DNA of 37,545 bases from Acidobacteriota bacterium (GTDB lineage Bacteria > Acidobacteriota > Vicinamibacteria > Fen-336), in the NCBI GenBank assembly GCA_003223555.1, contig QHVM01000002.1:1-37545 (forward strand). The letters are read 5' to 3'. The stretch's first letter is position 1. Every line of letters begins with the position of its first letter. Made by a program: the position numbers and the translations under genes. The notes below the pieces were generated by a model. That model was not told where the DNA came from. It did no database searches and saw nothing but the letters and a program-made list of their open reading frames with translations. Shown piece by piece: positions 8,962 through 16,996 of the stretch.

Positions 8962-10004
8962 GCGCGGCTCTCCTGCAGGGTCCTGGCCAGCGTCCGGGCC
9001 ACGTGGTCCACGAGCGCCATCACCCGCGCATATTCCATGCGCGTGGAGCCCAGCACGCCCAGGCCCCACGACGCCTCGCCCTGCACGGCGCAGCTGGCGG
9101 CCACCAGGGCCATGTCCTTCAGCTCCGGATCCGAGTTCTCGTGGCCGATGATCACCCGCAGGCCGCCGCCGGACAGGCAGGCGTTCAGGATCTTCACCAG
9201 GCGGCTCTTCTCCTCGAAAGTCCGGAAGAGCGAGCGCATGCGGTGCAGGTCCTCGAATTCCGGCTGCTCGAGCATGTTGGAGGCGCCGTCGAGGTAGACG
9301 CTCACGTCCTCGCCGGTGGCCGCGAACGCCCGCTCGCCCACGGACAGGACCCTCTTCAGCAGGGAGTCGTAGAGGGCCTTCTCTTCCCGCATCATCTCCA
9401 GCAGCCGGGCGCGGATCGCGGCGAGGGTGAGGCCGGTGAAGTGGGCGTTCAGGTAGTTGGCGCACGCCTGCAGGTCCTCCTGCGTCAGCTCCTCCTCCAT
9501 CTCGATCACCTTGTGGGTGACGAGCCCGGCCCCGGACACCATCACCACCAGGATGCGGGGGTGCGGGAGGCGCACGAGGTCGATGTGACGGAAGCTCGTG
9601 CTCCGCATCTCGGGGGCGAGGACGAAGCCGACCTGGTGGGAGAGTCGCGACAGGAGGTGCGATGCGTTCTCCATCACTTCGTGGGGCGAGACGCCCGAGG
9701 TATGGAGCTCGTGCGCGATGGCGGCCGCCTCGCGGCTGGGAAGGGCCTGGTGACTCATCAAGGTGTCCACGTATACCCGGTATCCCTCGTCGGTCGGCAT
9801 CCGGCCGGCGCTGGTGTGGGGATGGTCGAGGTAGCCCATGCGCTCGAGGTCCGCCATGATGTTCCGGATCGTGGCCGGGGACAGGGACCGGTCGAGAGCG
9901 CGGGAGAGGCTGTCGGAGCCGACGGGGGCCCCCGTGGCGATGTGAAGCTGGATGAGGGACTTCAGGACGTCCCGGCTGCGCTCATCCAGAACGGGGCTGG
10001 CCAT
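8958..10004 (-). CDS. hrcA: HrcA, heat-shock transcriptional repressor
   Basis: A 348-residue protein starting at ATG 10004. The N-terminal winged helix includes SRALDRSLSPATIRNIMADL and HPHTSAGRMPTDEGYRVYVD, the strongest HrcA signatures. The GAF-like regulatory domain follows, ending MEYARVMALVDHVARTL. HrcA normally represses class I heat-shock genes by binding CIRCE (TTAGCACTC-N9-GAGTGCTAA). No CIRCE copy is visible upstream of this operon, so its operator is unclear here. It is the first gene of the six-gene chaperone/ribosome-modification operon. Confidence 0.96.
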   Translation of the reverse strand: MASPVLDERSRDVLKSLIQLHIATGAPVGSDSLSRALDRSLSPATIRNIMADLERMGYLDHPHTSAGRMPTDEGYRVYVDTLMSHQALPSREAAAIAHELHTSGVSPHEVMENASHLLSRLSHQVGFVLAPEMRSTSFRHIDLVRLPHPRILVVMVSGAGLVTHKVIEMEEELTQEDLQACANYLNAHFTGLTLAAIRARLLEMMREEKALYDSLLKRVLSVGERAFAATGEDVSVYLDGASNMLEQPEFEDLHRMRSLFRTFEEKSRLVKILNACLSGGGLRVIIGHENSDPELKDMALVAASCAVQGEASWGLGVLGSTRMEYARVMALVDHVARTLARTLQESRA

Positions 10005-10042
10005 GTCCTGCTGCAGAGTGAATCGGCGTCACCTTCGCCTGA

Positions 10043-10070
10043 ATTATATCCGGATCGCTCGGAAGGGCAA
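10043..10070 (-). promoter_or_regulatory. Sigma70 promoter of the hrcA-grpE-dnaK-dnaJ operon
   Basis: Reverse-strand TTGCCC (10065-10070) and a perfect TATAAT (10043-10048) with a 16-base spacer, just downstream of the ald stop. The predicted transcript starts near 10036, about 32 bases before the hrcA ATG. It looks like an ordinary housekeeping promoter rather than a sigma32-type one. Confidence 0.7.
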
Positions 10071-10074
10071 GCGT

Positions 10075-11187
10075 TTAGAGCAGATCCCACAGCGGCGAGA
10101 CCGGGAGTCCCTGCGCCTCTCCGACCGGGGCGCAGGTGAGCTTGCCGGCGTGGGTGTTGACTCCCGGCACGAGCGAGGGATCGTCCTTGAGGGCCTGCAC
10201 CAGGCCCTTCCTGACCATGCGCAGCAGGTACGGGAACGTCACGTTGGTGAGGGCGAACGTGGAGGTGCGGGGCACGGCCCCCGGCATGTTCGCTACGCAG
10301 TAGTGCACGACCCCGTCGACCTCGTACGTGGGATCGCTGTGGGTGGTCACGTGTGTCGTCTCGATGCAGCCCCCCTGGTCGACGGCCACATCCACGACCA
10401 CCGAGCCCTTCTTCATGGAGCCGACCATCGCCCGGCTGACGAGCTTGGGAGCCGCCGCCCCCGGGATGAGCACCGCGCCCACCAGCAGGTCGGCGCGCGC
10501 CACCGCCCGCGCGATCGCGATGGGGTTCGACATCAGGGTGGCCACCCGGCCGCCGAAGACGTCGTCGATGTACTGCATCTTGGCCACGCTGCGGTCCAGG
10601 ATCGTCACCCGCGCCCCGAGGCCGAGCGCCATCTTGGCCGCGTTCATGCCGACGACGCCGCCCCCGATGATGATCACCTCCGCCGGCGGGACGCCCGGCA
10701 CGCCGCCGAGCAGCACCCCGCGGCCGCCGTTCACCCGCTCCAGGTAGCGCGCGCCGACCTGGATCGACATGCGGCCGGCCACCTCGCTCATCGGCGTGAG
10801 CAGCGGCAGGGAGCCGTCCTCGCGGGTGATCGTCTCGTAGGCCACGCCGGTGACCTTGCGGTCGAGCAGGACGCGGGTCAGCCCGGGCAGGGGAGCGAGG
10901 TGGAGGTAGGTGAAGAGCACCTGCCCCTCGCGCATCCGGCCGTACTCGGGCTCGATCGGTTCCTTGACCTTGACCACGATCTCGGCGCGCTTCCACACCT
11001 CGGCCGCCGCGCCCACGGTCTCCGCTCCGGCCTGGCGGTACTCCTCGTCGGAGATGCCGGAGCCCTCGCCCGCCCGCGTCTCGACCAGGACCTCGTGACC
11101 GGAGTCGACGAGGGTCTTGACCCCGCCCGGCACCAGCCCCACCCGGTACTCGTTGTCCTTGATCTCCCGAACCGTGCCGACGACCAT
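10075..11187 (-). CDS. ald: Alanine dehydrogenase
   Basis: A 370-residue NAD-dependent enzyme interconverting L-alanine and pyruvate plus ammonia. Visible family features: [20 protein letters not shown] at the N-terminus, [25 protein letters not shown], the Rossmann loop [18 protein letters not shown] and [14 protein letters not shown] at 11187 matches the standard start (MVVGTVRE). A longer open frame upstream reads through a non-coding repeat and is rejected. The stop lies immediately upstream of the hrcA promoter. The upstream aldehyde dehydrogenase is on the same strand, separated by the 11201-11318 repeat. Confidence 0.95.
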   Translation of the reverse strand: MVVGTVREIKDNEYRVGLVPGGVKTLVDSGHEVLVETRAGEGSGISDEEYRQAGAETVGAAAEVWKRAEIVVKVKEPIEPEYGRMREGQVLFTYLHLAPLPGLTRVLLDRKVTGVAYETITREDGSLPLLTPMSEVAGRMSIQVGARYLERVNGGRGVLLGGVPGVPPAEVIIIGGGVVGMNAAKMALGLGARVTILDRSVAKMQYIDDVFGGRVATLMSNPIAIARAVARADLLVGAVLIPGAAAPKLVSRAMVGSMKKGSVVVDVAVDQGGCIETTHVTTHSDPTYEVDGVVHYCVANMPGAVPRTSTFALTNVTFPYLLRMVRKGLVQALKDDPSLVPGVNTHAGKLTCAPVGEAQGLPVSPLWDLL

Positions 11188-11200
11188 GGGCTCTAACGGA

Positions 11201-11318
11201 TCAACGCAGAGGACGCAGAGAAAAACGGAGAAGACGCAGAGGCGAGTGGGGGGAACGCGGTTGTCGTTCCGTTCATTTTCTCTGCGCCCTCCTCGTTCCT
11301 CTGCGCCCTCTGCGTTAA
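11201..11318. repeat. Inverted intergenic repeat of the CGCAGAG type
   Basis: The left arm has ACGCAGAGGACGCAGAG, then AGACGCAGAGGCGAG. The right arm has TTTCTCTGCGCCCTC, then CTCTGCGCCCTCTGCGTTA, the reverse complement of the left arm with few changes. The element fills the gap between ald and the aldehyde dehydrogenase. Similar CGCAGAG/CTCTGCG repeats are common between genes in many environmental bacteria (known generally). It is not a gene; the residues predicted from it are repeat translation. Confidence 0.8.
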
Positions 11319-11323
11319 AAGGC

Positions 11324-12670
11324 CTACTCGCCGGTGTCGATCTGGGCGCGCTGCAAATGACCACTGTAGTCGATGTAGATCGACTTCCACTCGCTGAACA
11401 CCTCGAGGGCCTGGACGCAGGCCTCGCGGTGGCCGTTGCCGGTGTGCTTCGTGCCCCCGAACGGCAGGTGGGTCTCCGCGCCGATGGTCGGCGCGTTGAC
11501 GTAGAAGATCCCGGTGTACATCTCCCGCATCGCGGTGAAGGCCTTGTTGATGTCCTGAGTATAGACGGACGCCGACAGGCCGTACTCCACGGAGTTGCCG
11601 ACCTCGATCGCCTCCTCCAGCGAGCCCACCGGGATGAGCGAGACCACCGGGCCGAAGACCTCCTCGCGCGAGATCCGCATCGACGGCGAGCAGTCGCCGA
11701 AGACCGTGGGCTCGTGGAAGTAGCCGTGCGCCCACGCGCCTCCTTCCAGCCGGTGGCCGCCGCAGAGCAGCTTCGCGCCCTCGCCGGCGGCGATCTTCAC
11801 GTAACCTTCGACGGTCCGCCGCTGCGCCTCGTTGATGCAGGGGCCCATCTCGACCTCGGGGTCGAGACCGTCGCCCACCCGGAGGGCGCGCGCCCGCTCC
11901 ACGAAGCTCTCGGCGAACTCCCGGTAGACCTTCTTGTGGACGGTGATCCGGCTGGCCGCCGTGCAGCGCTGGCCGGTGGTGCCGAAGCCGCCCCAGACGG
12001 CGCCTTCCACCGCCAGATCCAGGCGGGCGTCGTCCATGACCATGATGAGGTTCTTGCCGCCCATCTCGAGGTGGCAGTGCTTGAAGGCGGGGGCGCAGGC
12101 CTCCGACACCTTGCGGCCGACCGCCGTCGACCCGGTGAAGGAGACGATGCCCACGTCCTCGTGCTGCATGAGCGGCGCGCCGACGTCGGCCCCGCCGCCG
12201 GTGACCATGTTCACCACCCCCGGCGGCAGCCCCGCCTCCTCCAGGACGCCGACCAGGTTGGCGACCGAGAGGGGCGTGTCGGTGGCGGGCTTGATGACGA
12301 CGGTGTTGCCCAGGACGAGGGCGGGCATCATCTTCCAGGAGGGGATGGCCATCGGGAAGTTCCAGGGCGTGATGAGGCCCGCGATGCCCACCGGCATCCT
12401 TACCGACATCTGGAACTTGTCGGGCAGCTCCGAGGGAGTGGTCTGGCCGAACTGGCGGCGGCCCTCGCCGGCCATGTAGTACGTCATGTCGATGGCTTCC
12501 TGGACGTCGCCCCGGGTCTCGGCCAGGACCTTGCCCATCTCGCGGGTCATGTCCCGGGCCAGCTCCTCCTTCTTCTGGACCAGGCGCTCGGCGGCCCGGA
12601 ACAGGATCTCGCCCCGCTTCGGGGCCGGCAGGGCCCGCCAGCGCGGGAAGGCGTCGCGAGCCGCCGCCAC
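11324..12670 (-). CDS. Aldehyde dehydrogenase (NAD(P)+), ALDH superfamily; start uncertain
   Basis: ALDH core: [46 protein letters not shown] (general base Glu), GTTGQRCTA (catalytic Cys), EEVFGPVV and a C-terminal [20 protein letters not shown]. It oxidises an aldehyde to an acid; the substrate cannot be read from the sequence. Only GTG at 12670 gives a standard start. However, typical ALDH N-terminal sequence ([16 protein letters not shown], then FEDRNPADD) continues in frame 45 codons upstream to about 12805 without any ATG, GTG or TTG. The real start may be a rare codon or may have been lost. Bactofilin lies just upstream on the same strand. Confidence 0.88.
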   Translation of the reverse strand: MAAARDAFPRWRALPAPKRGEILFRAAERLVQKKEELARDMTREMGKVLAETRGDVQEAIDMTYYMAGEGRRQFGQTTPSELPDKFQMSVRMPVGIAGLITPWNFPMAIPSWKMMPALVLGNTVVIKPATDTPLSVANLVGVLEEAGLPPGVVNMVTGGGADVGAPLMQHEDVGIVSFTGSTAVGRKVSEACAPAFKHCHLEMGGKNLIMVMDDARLDLAVEGAVWGGFGTTGQRCTAASRITVHKKVYREFAESFVERARALRVGDGLDPEVEMGPCINEAQRRTVEGYVKIAAGEGAKLLCGGHRLEGGAWAHGYFHEPTVFGDCSPSMRISREEVFGPVVSLIPVGSLEEAIEVGNSVEYGLSASVYTQDINKAFTAMREMYTGIFYVNAPTIGAETHLPFGGTKHTGNGHREACVQALEVFSEWKSIYIDYSGHLQRAQIDTGE

Positions 12671-12866
12671 CGCCCGCTCGACGTCGGCGGGGCCCGAGTC
12701 GGCGAAGACGCCGACGAGGTCGCGGTCGTCGGCGGGGTTGCGGTCCTCGAACGTGCGGCCGGAAGCGGCGCCGACCCATCGGCCGCCGACGTAGTTGCCC
12801 CAGCGGGGCGCTTCCTGGCGTCGCGGCCGGGGGGCGGTCCGCGCCGCGCCCTTGCGGGCCGGATGG

Positions 12867-13322
12867 CTAATAGGCCACCGCCTTCTCCTTGCGCTCGTCC
12901 TTGCGGCCCGACATGTCGCTGTTGCCGCGGAACATGGCCCCCTCCGCGATCACGATCTTGGGGGCGCGGATGTTGCCGGTCAGCTTGCCGGTGGCCTGCA
13001 GCTCGACCCGGCCGGTGGCCTCGCAGTCGCCGACGAGCTCGCCGCTGACGATGATCGACTGGGCCGAGACCTTCGCCTTGACGATACCGCCCGCGCCGAC
13101 GCGCAGGTCGCGCGTGATGCGGATCTCGCCCTCGATCTGGCCCTCGACGACGACGTCTTCATCGCCGGAGATCTCTCCGGCGATCTTGGTCTTGGGGCCG
13201 ATCACGCACGACGACGACGCCGGACGGGCGACGGCGGGGGCCGCCGGAGGGCTCGGCCGGTGGGCGGGGGGCGGAGTCGGCTCCGCCGGCTTGCTGTCAG
13301 ACGGCTTCCCGAAGAGTGCCAT
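12867..13322 (-). CDS. Bactofilin family cytoskeletal protein
   Basis: A 151-residue protein with a proline-rich N-terminal tail, a central beta-helix (about residues 38-130: [43 protein letters not shown]) and a charged C-terminal tail. This layout is typical of bactofilins, which polymerise without nucleotide and scaffold cell-shape or polar functions. ATG at 13322 has a strong AGGAGG four bases upstream. The gene precedes the aldehyde dehydrogenase on the same strand. A dispersed repeat lies directly upstream. Confidence 0.9.
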   Translation of the reverse strand: MALFGKPSDSKPAEPTPPPAHRPSPPAAPAVARPASSSCVIGPKTKIAGEISGDEDVVVEGQIEGEIRITRDLRVGAGGIVKAKVSAQSIIVSGELVGDCEATGRVELQATGKLTGNIRAPKIVIAEGAMFRGNSDMSGRKDERKEKAVAY

Positions 13323-13334
13323 GCTACCTCCTGG

Positions 13335-13560
13335 TCAAGCTGAGGGGTGCTAGCGGCGCCCCCCCAGGTCCCCCCCAACGCAATGACGTGCGACGCTTCG
13401 CGTCGCGTCGTACGCGCGGGGTTGACGCTCGTCTCGCTTCGCTCGACTTCGCGTCCCCCGCGCCCCCCGCTCGCGTCTTCCGCGGCGGCGAAGTAAATTC
13501 GCCGCCGCTCATCCCGCGGGTCCGCTTCGCGGCCCCGGGGGACATGAATCCCGCCCCGCC
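13335..13560 (+). repeat. Dispersed intergenic repeat, long form, copy R1
   Basis: It opens with the module AGCTGAGGGGTGCTAGCGGC and C-runs. The 122-base core 13388-13509 then matches the reverse complement of 27722-27843 at 118 positions. The end is a degenerate ATGAATCCCGC module. The core holds several hairpins, notably an 11-bp stem GCGGCGGCGAA with a 5-base loop (13482-13508). It lies between the bactofilin start and the tRNA-Gly 3' end. Confidence 0.9.
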
Positions 13561-13598
13561 GGCAAAAGAGTCGTTCCACTCGGTTGCGTCGCGGATGA

Positions 13599-13674
13599 TG
13601 GAGCGGGCGACGGGAATCGAACCCGCGACACCGAGCTTGGGAAGCTCGTACTCTACCAACTGAGCTACGCCCGC
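13599..13674 (-). tRNA. tRNA-Gly (anticodon CCC)
   Basis: A 76-base reverse-strand cloverleaf. The acceptor GCGGGCG pairs with CGCCCGC and is followed by T and an encoded CCA. The D arm is GCTC...GAGT-like, the anticodon stem is CGAGC/GCTCG with loop TTCCCAA (anticodon CCC), and the T arm has GGTTCGATTCC. It reads GGG glycine codons. It stands alone between repeat R1 and the phosphomannomutase gene. Confidence 0.95.
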
Positions 13675-13733
13675 CCGAGGCGCTCGCCGACCATGATAGG
13701 CGCGACGCCGAACGCGGGTCAAGCCATTCATCC

Positions 13734-15077
13734 TCATTGGCGGATCAGCCCGAGCACCTCGTCGCGGTGACGCTCCATGCCGGGCTGGTCGTAGGCCTCC
13801 AGATTCAGGCGGACGAGCGGCTCGGTGTTCGAGGCCCGGACGTTGAAATGCCAGTCGGGGTAGTCGACGTTGATGCCGTCCATCCTGAGGATGCGAGCGT
13901 CGCGGTAGCGCTGGTCGATCCGCTGGATCACGGCCTCGGGGTCTTTCACCGTGGAGTTGATCTCGCCGGAGATGTGGTAGCGCTGGCGCAGCGGCGCGAG
14001 CAGCTCGCTGAGCCTTTGCGAGCCGGCGCCGAGCAGCTCGAGGACGAGCAGGGCCGGGATCATGCCGTTGTCCGCGTACGAGTTCTCGCGGAAGTAGAAG
14101 TGGCCGGACACCTCGCCGCCGAAGACCGCGTTCTCCTCCCGCATCCGCTTCTTGATGAAGGCATGGCCGACGCGGTTCATGAGCGCCGTGCCGCCCGCGG
14201 CCTGGACGCGGTCCGCCACTGCGCGGGAGGCGCGCACGTCGTAGACGATCTTGGCGCCCTTCTCCTTCCGGCAGAACGATTCCGCGAGCAGGGCGGTGAC
14301 GAAGTCGCCCGGCACGAAGGCGCCCGTGTCGTCGATGAAGAAGCAGCGGTCCGCGTCGCCGTCCCAGGCGATGCCGAGGTCCGCCTTTTCCGCCTTGACG
14401 CGGGCCATGATCGCCTGCCGGTTGGCCTCGATCAGCGGATCGGGCGGATGGTTGGGGAAGGTGCCGTCCAGCTCGAAGAACATCTTCACGAGCTGCAGCG
14501 GCAGCCGGGGAAAGATGGCTTCCGCCCCCACCGACCCCATCCCGTTGCCGGCGTCGAGGACCACCGTCATCGGCGGCACTCTCGCCGGGTCGATGAAGGC
14601 GAGGCAGTGCCGCGCATAATCCTCGCGGATGTCCTTCCGAACGACCGGGGGTCCCGTATCGCCCGGGTCGTCGGCGAAGCGCCCGGCCAGGACCGCTTCC
14701 TTGACCTCCTTGATGCCCGCGTCGCCCGAGAGCGCCTCCGCGCCCCGGCGCACCATCTTGATTCCGTTCCATTCCTTCGGGTTGTGGGAGGCCGTGATGA
14801 TCGCTCCCCCTTCGAGGTTGGCGCTCGCGACCGCGAAGTACAGCATGTCGGTGCCGACGGTGCCGATGTCGACCACCTCGGTCCCCTGGCTGCGTACGCC
14901 TCGGATGAAGCCCCCCGCCAGCTCGGGCGAGGAGGCCCGCATGTCGTGGCCAACCGCGATGCGCCGCGCCCGCAGGTAGTCGATGAAGGCGCGTCCCACG
15001 CGGCGGGCGACCTCGGCGTCGATCTGCGCGGGGTAGATTCCGCGGATGTCGTAGGCCTTGAAGATGCTGGGATCCAT
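13734..15077 (-). CDS. manB: Phosphomannomutase/phosphoglucomutase
   Basis: A 447-residue alpha-D-phosphohexomutase. It starts MDPSIFKAYDIRGIYP and has the phosphoserine loop IITASHNPKEWNGIK, the Mg-binding loop AWDGDADRC, the sugar-binding GGEVSGHFYF and the phosphate-binding RASNTEP. This is the typical domain order of ManB/AlgC-like enzymes, which convert mannose-6-P or glucose-6-P to the 1-phosphate. ATG at 15077 is preferred on homology although no ribosome-binding site is evident; the open frame further upstream is repeat sequence. With the adjacent nucleotidyltransferase it would supply activated sugars for envelope polysaccharide. Confidence 0.93.
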   Translation of the reverse strand: MDPSIFKAYDIRGIYPAQIDAEVARRVGRAFIDYLRARRIAVGHDMRASSPELAGGFIRGVRSQGTEVVDIGTVGTDMLYFAVASANLEGGAIITASHNPKEWNGIKMVRRGAEALSGDAGIKEVKEAVLAGRFADDPGDTGPPVVRKDIREDYARHCLAFIDPARVPPMTVVLDAGNGMGSVGAEAIFPRLPLQLVKMFFELDGTFPNHPPDPLIEANRQAIMARVKAEKADLGIAWDGDADRCFFIDDTGAFVPGDFVTALLAESFCRKEKGAKIVYDVRASRAVADRVQAAGGTALMNRVGHAFIKKRMREENAVFGGEVSGHFYFRENSYADNGMIPALLVLELLGAGSQRLSELLAPLRQRYHISGEINSTVKDPEAVIQRIDQRYRDARILRMDGINVDYPDWHFNVRASNTEPLVRLNLEAYDQPGMERHRDEVLGLIRQ

Positions 15078-15252
15078 AATGTCAACGCCGCGCGCTAGGC
15101 GCGCCTGGACTCCGCGCCCTCGATCGTGGTCTTCAGTCCAGATCCGCCCTCGCGGGAGTGAATCCCGCTCGGGCGGCCAGGAGGCCCGATCATCGGGCGC
15201 TCCACCATCGGGCGCTCCACGCGCGATTCTAACGCCAGCGAGGAGCCAGGAC
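15078..15252. repeat. Intergenic region with tandem 15-mer and small palindromes
   Basis: No gene is seen. It contains a perfect tandem duplication of a 15-mer (CATCGGGCGCTCCAC at 15191-15205 and 15206-15220). The palindrome GCCCGATCATCGGGC overlaps it, and GCGGGAGTGAATCCCGC, which resembles the 3' module of the dispersed repeat family, lies at about 15154-15170. Confidence 0.6.
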
Positions 15253-16254
15253 TCAGGCCGTGCGGGAATAATCGGGCAGGGACGCGCCTTCCCCGAGGAC
15301 CGCCCCGGGTGCGATGACGACCTGGCGCCCCGTGCGGACACCCGCTCCGAGGAGCGCGCCGTCGACGCGGCTCTCCGCTCCCACCTGGCAGCCCTCCCAG
15401 AGGACGCTGTCGCGGATGCGCGCCCCGGCCTCGACCCGCACGCGCGCGGCAAGGGCGGCGTCGGGGCCGACGTGGGCGCTGGCCGCCACGCGGCTTCCCG
15501 CCCCGATGTAGAACGGGGACTCCAGCTCCGCGCCGGGCTCGACGACGGCCGCCTCGTGGACCCAGCCCCCGGAGACCGGCCGCCCCTCCAGGCGGACCGC
15601 GAAGCGTCCGCTCAGGACGTCGCGATGCACCTGGAGATACTTCTCGGGAGTGCCGATGTCGATCCAGTAGCCGCGGTGGACGTGGGCCGCCACGTGGTCG
15701 CCCCGGGCGAGCAGGGCCGGGAAGAAGCCCCGCTCTATCGAATGGCTGACGCCGGCGGGCATCAGCTCGAGGGTCGAGGTCTGCAGGATGTAGATCCCGG
15801 CGTTGATGGTGTCGGTCGTGATCTGGGCGGGCTCCGGCTTCTCGACGAAGCGGCGTACACGGCCCTTGTCATCCGCCTCCACCAGCCCGTAGGCGGCCGG
15901 GTTGGGGACGGGAGCCAGGACGAGGGTGGCGGCGGCCTTTCGCTCCTGGTGCGCACGCACGACCGCGGCGAGATCCACGTCGGTCAGGACGTCGCCGTTC
16001 AGGACGACCGTGACGTCGTCCAGGTACCGCTCTGCGTTCTTGACCGCCCCCCCGGTACCGAGCGGGGTCGACTCGACCGCATAACGGATCCGCTTGCCGA
16101 ACGAGCTGCCGTCCCTGATCCCCGCCTGACCGAGCAGGTCGAGCTGGTGGCGGAGGAACGGGCGGTCGACCACGGGCACCACCGGCTTCGGCAGGGTGAG
16201 GGTCAAGGGTCGGAGCCGTGTCCCCTCGCCTCCGGCCAGGATGACGGCCTTCAC
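15253..16254 (-). CDS. Sugar-1-phosphate nucleotidyltransferase (GDP-mannose pyrophosphorylase-like), internally shortened
   Basis: A 333-residue protein. The N-terminal nucleotidyltransferase domain starts MKAVILAGGEGTRLRPLTLT with PKPVVPVVDRP, STPLGTGGAVKNAE, LNGDVLTD and GYWIDIGTPEKYLQVH. A C-terminal left-handed beta-helix of hexapeptide repeats follows (about residues 235-325). It activates a sugar-1-phosphate with a nucleoside triphosphate and pairs naturally with the adjacent phosphohexomutase. GTG at 16254 begins the conserved domain. Between QAGIRD and GSSFGKRIRY the family normally has some 18-20 extra residues (strand plus helix of the Rossmann-like core). Their absence suggests an in-frame deletion near 16115-16121 and doubtful activity. 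Confidence 0.88.
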   Translation of the reverse strand: MKAVILAGGEGTRLRPLTLTLPKPVVPVVDRPFLRHQLDLLGQAGIRDGSSFGKRIRYAVESTPLGTGGAVKNAERYLDDVTVVLNGDVLTDVDLAAVVRAHQERKAAATLVLAPVPNPAAYGLVEADDKGRVRRFVEKPEPAQITTDTINAGIYILQTSTLELMPAGVSHSIERGFFPALLARGDHVAAHVHRGYWIDIGTPEKYLQVHRDVLSGRFAVRLEGRPVSGGWVHEAAVVEPGAELESPFYIGAGSRVAASAHVGPDAALAARVRVEAGARIRDSVLWEGCQVGAESRVDGALLGAGVRTGRQVVIAPGAVLGEGASLPDYSRTA

Positions 16255-16278
16255 GCGCTCACCATGGGGGAAGAGCGC

Positions 16279-16288
16279 ATGATAGCAT
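16279..16288. promoter_or_regulatory. Overlapping divergent -10 elements for the nucleotidyltransferase and pgsA
   Basis: The same bases read as extended -10 TGCTATCAT on the reverse strand (16279-16287) and TAGCAT on the forward strand (16283-16288). The gap between the two divergent starts is only 52 bases, so a shared bidirectional promoter is likely. No clear -35 box is seen on either side. Confidence 0.45.
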
Positions 16289-16306
16289 TCCGCGAAGGTC
16301 CCCCCG

Positions 16307-16924
16307 GTGAACCTGCCGAACGCCCTCACGCTGCTCAGGATCTTCCTCGTCCCGGTACTGGTCGTCGTGCTGCTGACGCGGGCCGAGGGCCACGTCTTCC
16401 TCGGCACCGCCATCTTCGCCCTCGCCGTGATCACCGATTATCTCGACGGCTACCTGGCCCGGCGGCGAAACGAGGTCACGCGGCTGGGGATCCTCCTGGA
16501 CCCGCTGGCCGACAAGCTGCTCACCGCCGCCGCCTTCCTCTCGCTCGTGGAGCTGGACGCGGTGCCGGCCTGGATGGTGATGATCATCCTCGGCCGGGAG
16601 TTCGTCGTGACCGGACTGCGCAACGTTGCGGCCGGCCGCGGCCTGTTGATCCCGGCCTCGGGCCTGGGCAAGAGCAAGATGGTCGCCCAGGTCGTCTCGA
16701 TCTTCTTGCTCCTCCTCGGACGGAAGTACTCGATCCTCCAGGCGCCAGGGATGGCGGTGCTGTGGCTGGTGGTGGTGCTGGCCTTCGTGTCGGCGGTGGA
16801 CTACTTCAGGCGGTTCTGGCGCGAGGCGCTCAAGCCGATGTCCCGCCCCGTTACCGCGCCAGCCGAGGCAACGCCGGAAGAGCTACCGAGCGCCCCTCAC
16901 CCAAGCCCTCTCCGTCCTCAATGA
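16307..16924 (+). CDS. pgsA: PgsA, CDP-diacylglycerol-glycerol-3-phosphate 3-phosphatidyltransferase
   Basis: A 205-residue integral membrane protein with four or more hydrophobic helices. The CDP-alcohol phosphotransferase motif is complete, DYLDGYLARRR...G...D...D: Asp, Asp-Gly, Ala-Arg, Gly, Asp, Asp in the canonical spacing at about residues 44-66. GREFVVTGLRNVA is typical of PgsA rather than of phosphatidylserine synthase. It makes phosphatidylglycerophosphate for phosphatidylglycerol synthesis. GTG at 16307 begins MNLPNALTLLRI, the expected N-terminus. The C-terminal 25 residues are proline-rich and variable. The stop codon abuts dispersed repeat R2. Confidence 0.94.
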   Translation: MNLPNALTLLRIFLVPVLVVVLLTRAEGHVFLGTAIFALAVITDYLDGYLARRRNEVTRLGILLDPLADKLLTAAAFLSLVELDAVPAWMVMIILGREFVVTGLRNVAAGRGLLIPASGLGKSKMVAQVVSIFLLLLGRKYSILQAPGMAVLWLVVVLAFVSAVDYFRRFWREALKPMSRPVTAPAEATPEELPSAPHPSPLRPQ

Positions 16925-16972
16925 GCTGGGGGTGCTAGCGGAGTGAATCCCGCTCCGCTCGCAGCTCTGGCT
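16922..16972 (+). repeat. Dispersed intergenic repeat, minimal form, copy R2
   Basis: It consists only of the 5' module TGAGCTGGGGGTGCTAGCG joined directly to the 3' module GAGTGAATCCCGCTCCGCTC plus GCAGCTCTGGCT. It lies between the convergent ends of pgsA and the LysM gene; the pgsA stop TGA is its first codon. It shows that the family can exist without the 122-base core of copies R1 and R3. Confidence 0.8.
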
Positions 16973-16996
16973 GATTGCTTCAGCCGGTGCGCGCTA

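Noticed and set aside
10075-11364. A longer alanine dehydrogenase starting at 11364
   Set aside because: The extension is translated CGCAGAG-type repeat; the conserved start is MVVGTVRE at 11187.
13734-15452. A 572-residue version of the phosphomannomutase
   Set aside because: The extra N-terminal 125 codons cross intergenic repeats and part of the nucleotidyltransferase gene; family homology begins at MDPSIFKAYDIRG.
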